The notes under the pieces: generated by a model | The model's input: only the letters and a program-made list of their open reading frames with translations | The model's database searches: none | What the model was told of the DNA's origin: nothing | Source: Candidatus Krumholzibacteriota bacterium | GTDB taxonomy: Bacteria > Krumholzibacteriota > Krumholzibacteriia > Krumholzibacteriales > Krumholzibacteriaceae | Direction of reading: 5' to 3' | Assembly: GCA_030630165.1 (NCBI GenBank) | Contig: DAOVNN010000132.1 | Coordinates: forward strand, 1-7,771 | Length of the DNA stretch: 7,771 nucleotides | Position numbers and translations under genes: made by a program | Part shown: positions 5,789 to 7,771 of the stretch, in pieces | Layout: every line of letters begins with the position of its first letter | Position numbering within the stretch: the stretch's first letter is position 1

Positions 5789-6598
5789 ATGCCGCTCAGC
5801 GAAAGAACCATAACAGAAGCAATTATAAAGAGTTATACTGATAAACTTCTCGATGCGATAAGCTGCGATGTAGCGATAGTCGGCGCCGGTCCCGCCGGTC
5901 TCGTAGCGGCTGCCGACCTGGCCCGGGGCGGCTGGAAGACATGCCTCTTCGAACGCAAGCTGAGCATCGGCGGCGGCATGTGGGGCGGCGGCATGATGAT
6001 GAACGAGATCGTCGTGCAGGATGAAGGCAAGGAGATCCTCGATGAGTTCGGGATAAACACAAAGCCGTTCAAGAAGGGGTACTACACCGCCGATTCGATC
6101 GAGACGGTCTGCTCGCTCGGGGCCCGCGCCTGCAAGAACGGAGCGAAGATCTTCAACCTCGTCAGCGTCGAAGACATCATCCTCAAGGAGAACAAGGCCG
6201 TGGGAGTCGTAATCAACTGGACCGCCGTCGAGATGGCCGGCCTCCACGTCGATCCCCTTACTGTCGACAGCAGGTTCATCATAGATTCGACCGGACACCC
6301 CGCCGAGGTAGTACGCGTCATAGAACGGAAGGTCGACGCACGGCTGCTCACACCGAGCGGAAAGGTAGAGGGTGAGAGATCCCTCTGGGCGGACAGGGCC
6401 GAGCAGACCACCATCGAGAACACGAAAGAGATATTCCCCAACGTATACGTGGCCGGCATGTGCGCAAACGCGTCATTCGGTTCGTACCGCATGGGACCGA
6501 TATTCGGCGGGATGCTTCTCTCGGGCAGGAAAGCGGCGAAGATCATCGCCGACAGGCTCAGGAAAGAGAAGGAAGAGCAGCAGCAACAGCAGACGTGA
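5789..6598 (+). CDS. thi4: Thi4-type thiazole synthase, sulfide-dependent (His) class
   Basis: A 269-residue Thi4/ThiF-independent thiazole synthase. In the characterised family the enzyme makes the thiamin thiazole (ADP-thiazole) from NAD and glycine, with iron. The FAD/NAD-type Rossmann motif is GAGPAG (32-37), with acidic Glu55 ending the second strand (LFERK). The family motif GGGMWGGGMMMNEIV spans 61-75. The C-terminal loop YVAGMCANASFGSYRMGPIFGGM (220-242) closes the site. Yeast Thi4 donates sulfur from Cys205 and dies in the act. Here the aligned position in AGLHVDPLT is His153, as in methanogen homologs that use free sulfide catalytically. This implies an anaerobic, sulfide-containing setting. 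The start has GGGAGG 8 nt upstream. The protein ends in an unusual KEKEEQQQQQT tail encoded by CAG/CAA repeats. The gene's 3' end overlaps the convergent AddA-like gene by 41 bp. It stands alone, with no other thiamin gene in the window. Archaeal homologs have also been labelled ribose-1,5-bisphosphate isomerase. Confidence 0.92.
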   Translation: MPLSERTITEAIIKSYTDKLLDAISCDVAIVGAGPAGLVAAADLARGGWKTCLFERKLSIGGGMWGGGMMMNEIVVQDEGKEILDEFGINTKPFKKGYYTADSIETVCSLGARACKNGAKIFNLVSVEDIILKENKAVGVVINWTAVEMAGLHVDPLTVDSRFIIDSTGHPAEVVRVIERKVDARLLTPSGKVEGERSLWADRAEQTTIENTKEIFPNVYVAGMCANASFGSYRMGPIFGGMLLSGRKAAKIIADRLRKEKEEQQQQQT

Positions 6599-7771
6599 CG
6601 AGCTTTTCACCTTCCGCGAGGAATCCGGGCCCTGCCTCGATCGACATCTCGACGTCGGGCCGTACGAAATAGAATACCACCCTGCTGACAGGAGATATTC
6701 CCAGTCGATCGAGCGCCCATGCGTAGGCGGCCCCCTGCGGCCTGTACGCCTCGAGGCGGGCGGGGATGTCAGCGGGGCTGATATCGTCAGTCTTGAAATC
6801 GACCACGGTCCAGGAACCGTCCTTCTCGAACAGGAGGTCCAGCCTCCCATCGAGCATCCCCCCATCAAGCGGAAGATTGAACGGAGGTTCGGCCATCAAC
6901 CTTTGCGCCGACACCGCCTCCTTCATCAACTCAGACTGGAGAGCCTTTGACCCCAGGGTGAAGAGTTCATCCCTCATCCAGGGTGCCTGACTCTCTTCAG
7001 CTGCCATCATGGCCGCGATCTCTATCCCGGCGGGACGGTGCCCCTGCAGCGCCAGTTCCATCATCCGGTGAAAGGCGGTCCCGAAGAGAAGGGCCTCATC
7101 CCTGCTCGTGCCGCTGAACTCGCCCGCCCGGATTTCGTACTGCTCCAGCCCCGACGGACTTACGCCGACCGGCCCCGGCGGGGAACTCTCCAGGAGTTCC
7201 TTTCTCGCGGCGGCCCACTTTGTCCTCGCCTCTTTGCCGGCGGCTGTATTTTCGGGCGTGATCTTCGGCATGACGGTAAATGGCCCCTCACCGGACGGCA
7301 GTCCCGGAAGATCCTTGAGCCTTATTACATCGGTGTCGACCAGCGCTTCCTCGAGATAGCTGTAAAGTTTCGGCCGTCCGCGGGTCACCCCGGGGGACCT
7401 GGGAATGACGAGCATGTCGCCCGCTCTCGTCGCCGCAACGTAGAGCATCCTTATCGTCTCGGCAGCGTTCATGCTCTCCTCGCGAATCGACGCATCGTGG
7501 TAATCGCTCGTCCTGCGTCCCGACAATCTTATTGCCGGCATCTTTCCCGGTCGCGGGATGAAACTGTCGGCCCCGCGCATTGCCTGGATGAGATTAACGA
7601 GGATGACGACCGGGAACTGGAGTCCCTTCGCCTTGTGGATCGTTATCATGCGGACCGCGTTCTCGCCCTCGTCGATCGCGGGCGATTCTCCCTCTGCGGC
7701 GCCGAGTATATCCTGGTCCCTCATCCATCTCGCGTAGTGCCTGAAGGAGAGGACCTTCTCCTCGAATACCC
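6558..7771 (-). CDS. addA: AddA/RecB-like helicase-nuclease, C-terminal part only
   Basis: The frame is open to the right window edge (about 403 residues visible, at least 15 codons upstream of the first internal ATG at 7724), so this is a truncated view of a protein usually over 1000 residues. The visible part holds the end of the UvrD-type helicase: motif V region TIHKAKGLQFPVV (about 43-55) and motif VI LYVAATRAGDML (about 109-120, arginine finger Arg115). A RecB-family PD-(D/E)XK nuclease domain follows: GTAFHRMMELAL (His234), GRLDLLFE (Asp311), VVDFKTDD (Asp324, Lys326) and YRPQGAAYAWAL (Gln345, Tyr349). All catalytic positions are intact. No Fe-S cysteines are visible, as expected for AddA rather than AddB. 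The enzyme unwinds and trims broken DNA ends for RecA-mediated repair. The last dozen residues (SAVAAALPSLS) are encoded antisense to the Gln-rich tail of the Thi4-type gene. AddA rather than RecB is inferred from overall resemblance; addB is not in view. Confidence 0.85.
   Translation of the reverse strand, partial: VFEEKVLSFRHYARWMRDQDILGAAEGESPAIDEGENAVRMITIHKAKGLQFPVVILVNLIQAMRGADSFIPRPGKMPAIRLSGRRTSDYHDASIREESMNAAETIRMLYVAATRAGDMLVIPRSPGVTRGRPKLYSYLEEALVDTDVIRLKDLPGLPSGEGPFTVMPKITPENTAAGKEARTKWAAARKELLESSPPGPVGVSPSGLEQYEIRAGEFSGTSRDEALLFGTAFHRMMELALQGHRPAGIEIAAMMAAEESQAPWMRDELFTLGSKALQSELMKEAVSAQRLMAEPPFNLPLDGGMLDGRLDLLFEKDGSWTVVDFKTDDISPADIPARLEAYRPQGAAYAWALDRLGISPVSRVVFYFVRPDVEMSIEAGPGFLAEGEKLVTSAVAAALPSLS

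Noticed and set aside
6575..6595. CAG/CAA run as a microsatellite or CRISPR-like repeat
   Set aside because: Only about five codon-length units, inside coding sequence. There is no repeat-spacer architecture anywhere in the window.

Overview
The window looks like chromosomal DNA from an anaerobic, Gram-negative-type bacterium that I cannot place in a named lineage. It is GC-rich in its genes, with AT-rich gaps. Three things point this way. There is a thiazole synthase of the sulfide-using (His-type, archaeal-like) Thi4 class. There is a predicted secreted beta-barrel protein ending in Trp, which implies an outer membrane. The sensor/regulator and AddA-type nuclease genes are of bacterial families. 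There is no phage, transposon or CRISPR material. The only mobile-type element is one edge-truncated toxin gene.

Layout, left to right. (1) Positions 1-222, minus strand: a HigB-family toxin gene running off the left edge, with a sigma70-like promoter and two overlapping palindromes immediately upstream. The predicted transcription start falls on the start codon. (2) 312-1780, minus: a two-gene unit, a 102-residue protein of unknown family followed, with a 4-bp ATGA overlap, by a signal-peptide-bearing predicted outer-membrane barrel protein. (3) 1781-2378: a roughly 600-bp gap without a protein gene. It holds a promoter for the unit to its left and a strongly structured RNA-like segment (about 1961-2155) closed by a perfect 9-bp long-range stem. 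An intrinsic terminator-like hairpin on the plus strand lies inside that segment. (4) 2379-5595, minus: a two-component pair with overlapping genes, made of a soluble PAS-PAS-PAS-GAF histidine kinase of the NarX/DegS type and a NarL/LuxR-type response regulator. (5) 5596-5788: a divergent intergenic region with a candidate promoter and a strong leader hairpin for the next gene. (6) 5789-6598, plus: Thi4-type thiazole synthase. (7) 6558-7771, minus, running off the right edge: the C-terminal part of an AddA/RecB-like helicase-nuclease. It overlaps the thi4 tail by 41 bp, tail to tail.

Functional links. The kinase and regulator form one signalling operon whose stimulus and targets cannot be read from the window. 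Thi4 makes the thiazole half of thiamin and AddA repairs double-strand breaks; they look unrelated and merely convergent. The toxin, the 102-aa/barrel pair and the RNA-like segment are the least ordinary parts. The structured segment at 1961-2155 is the best candidate for something undescribed, but its strand and function are unresolved from sequence alone.
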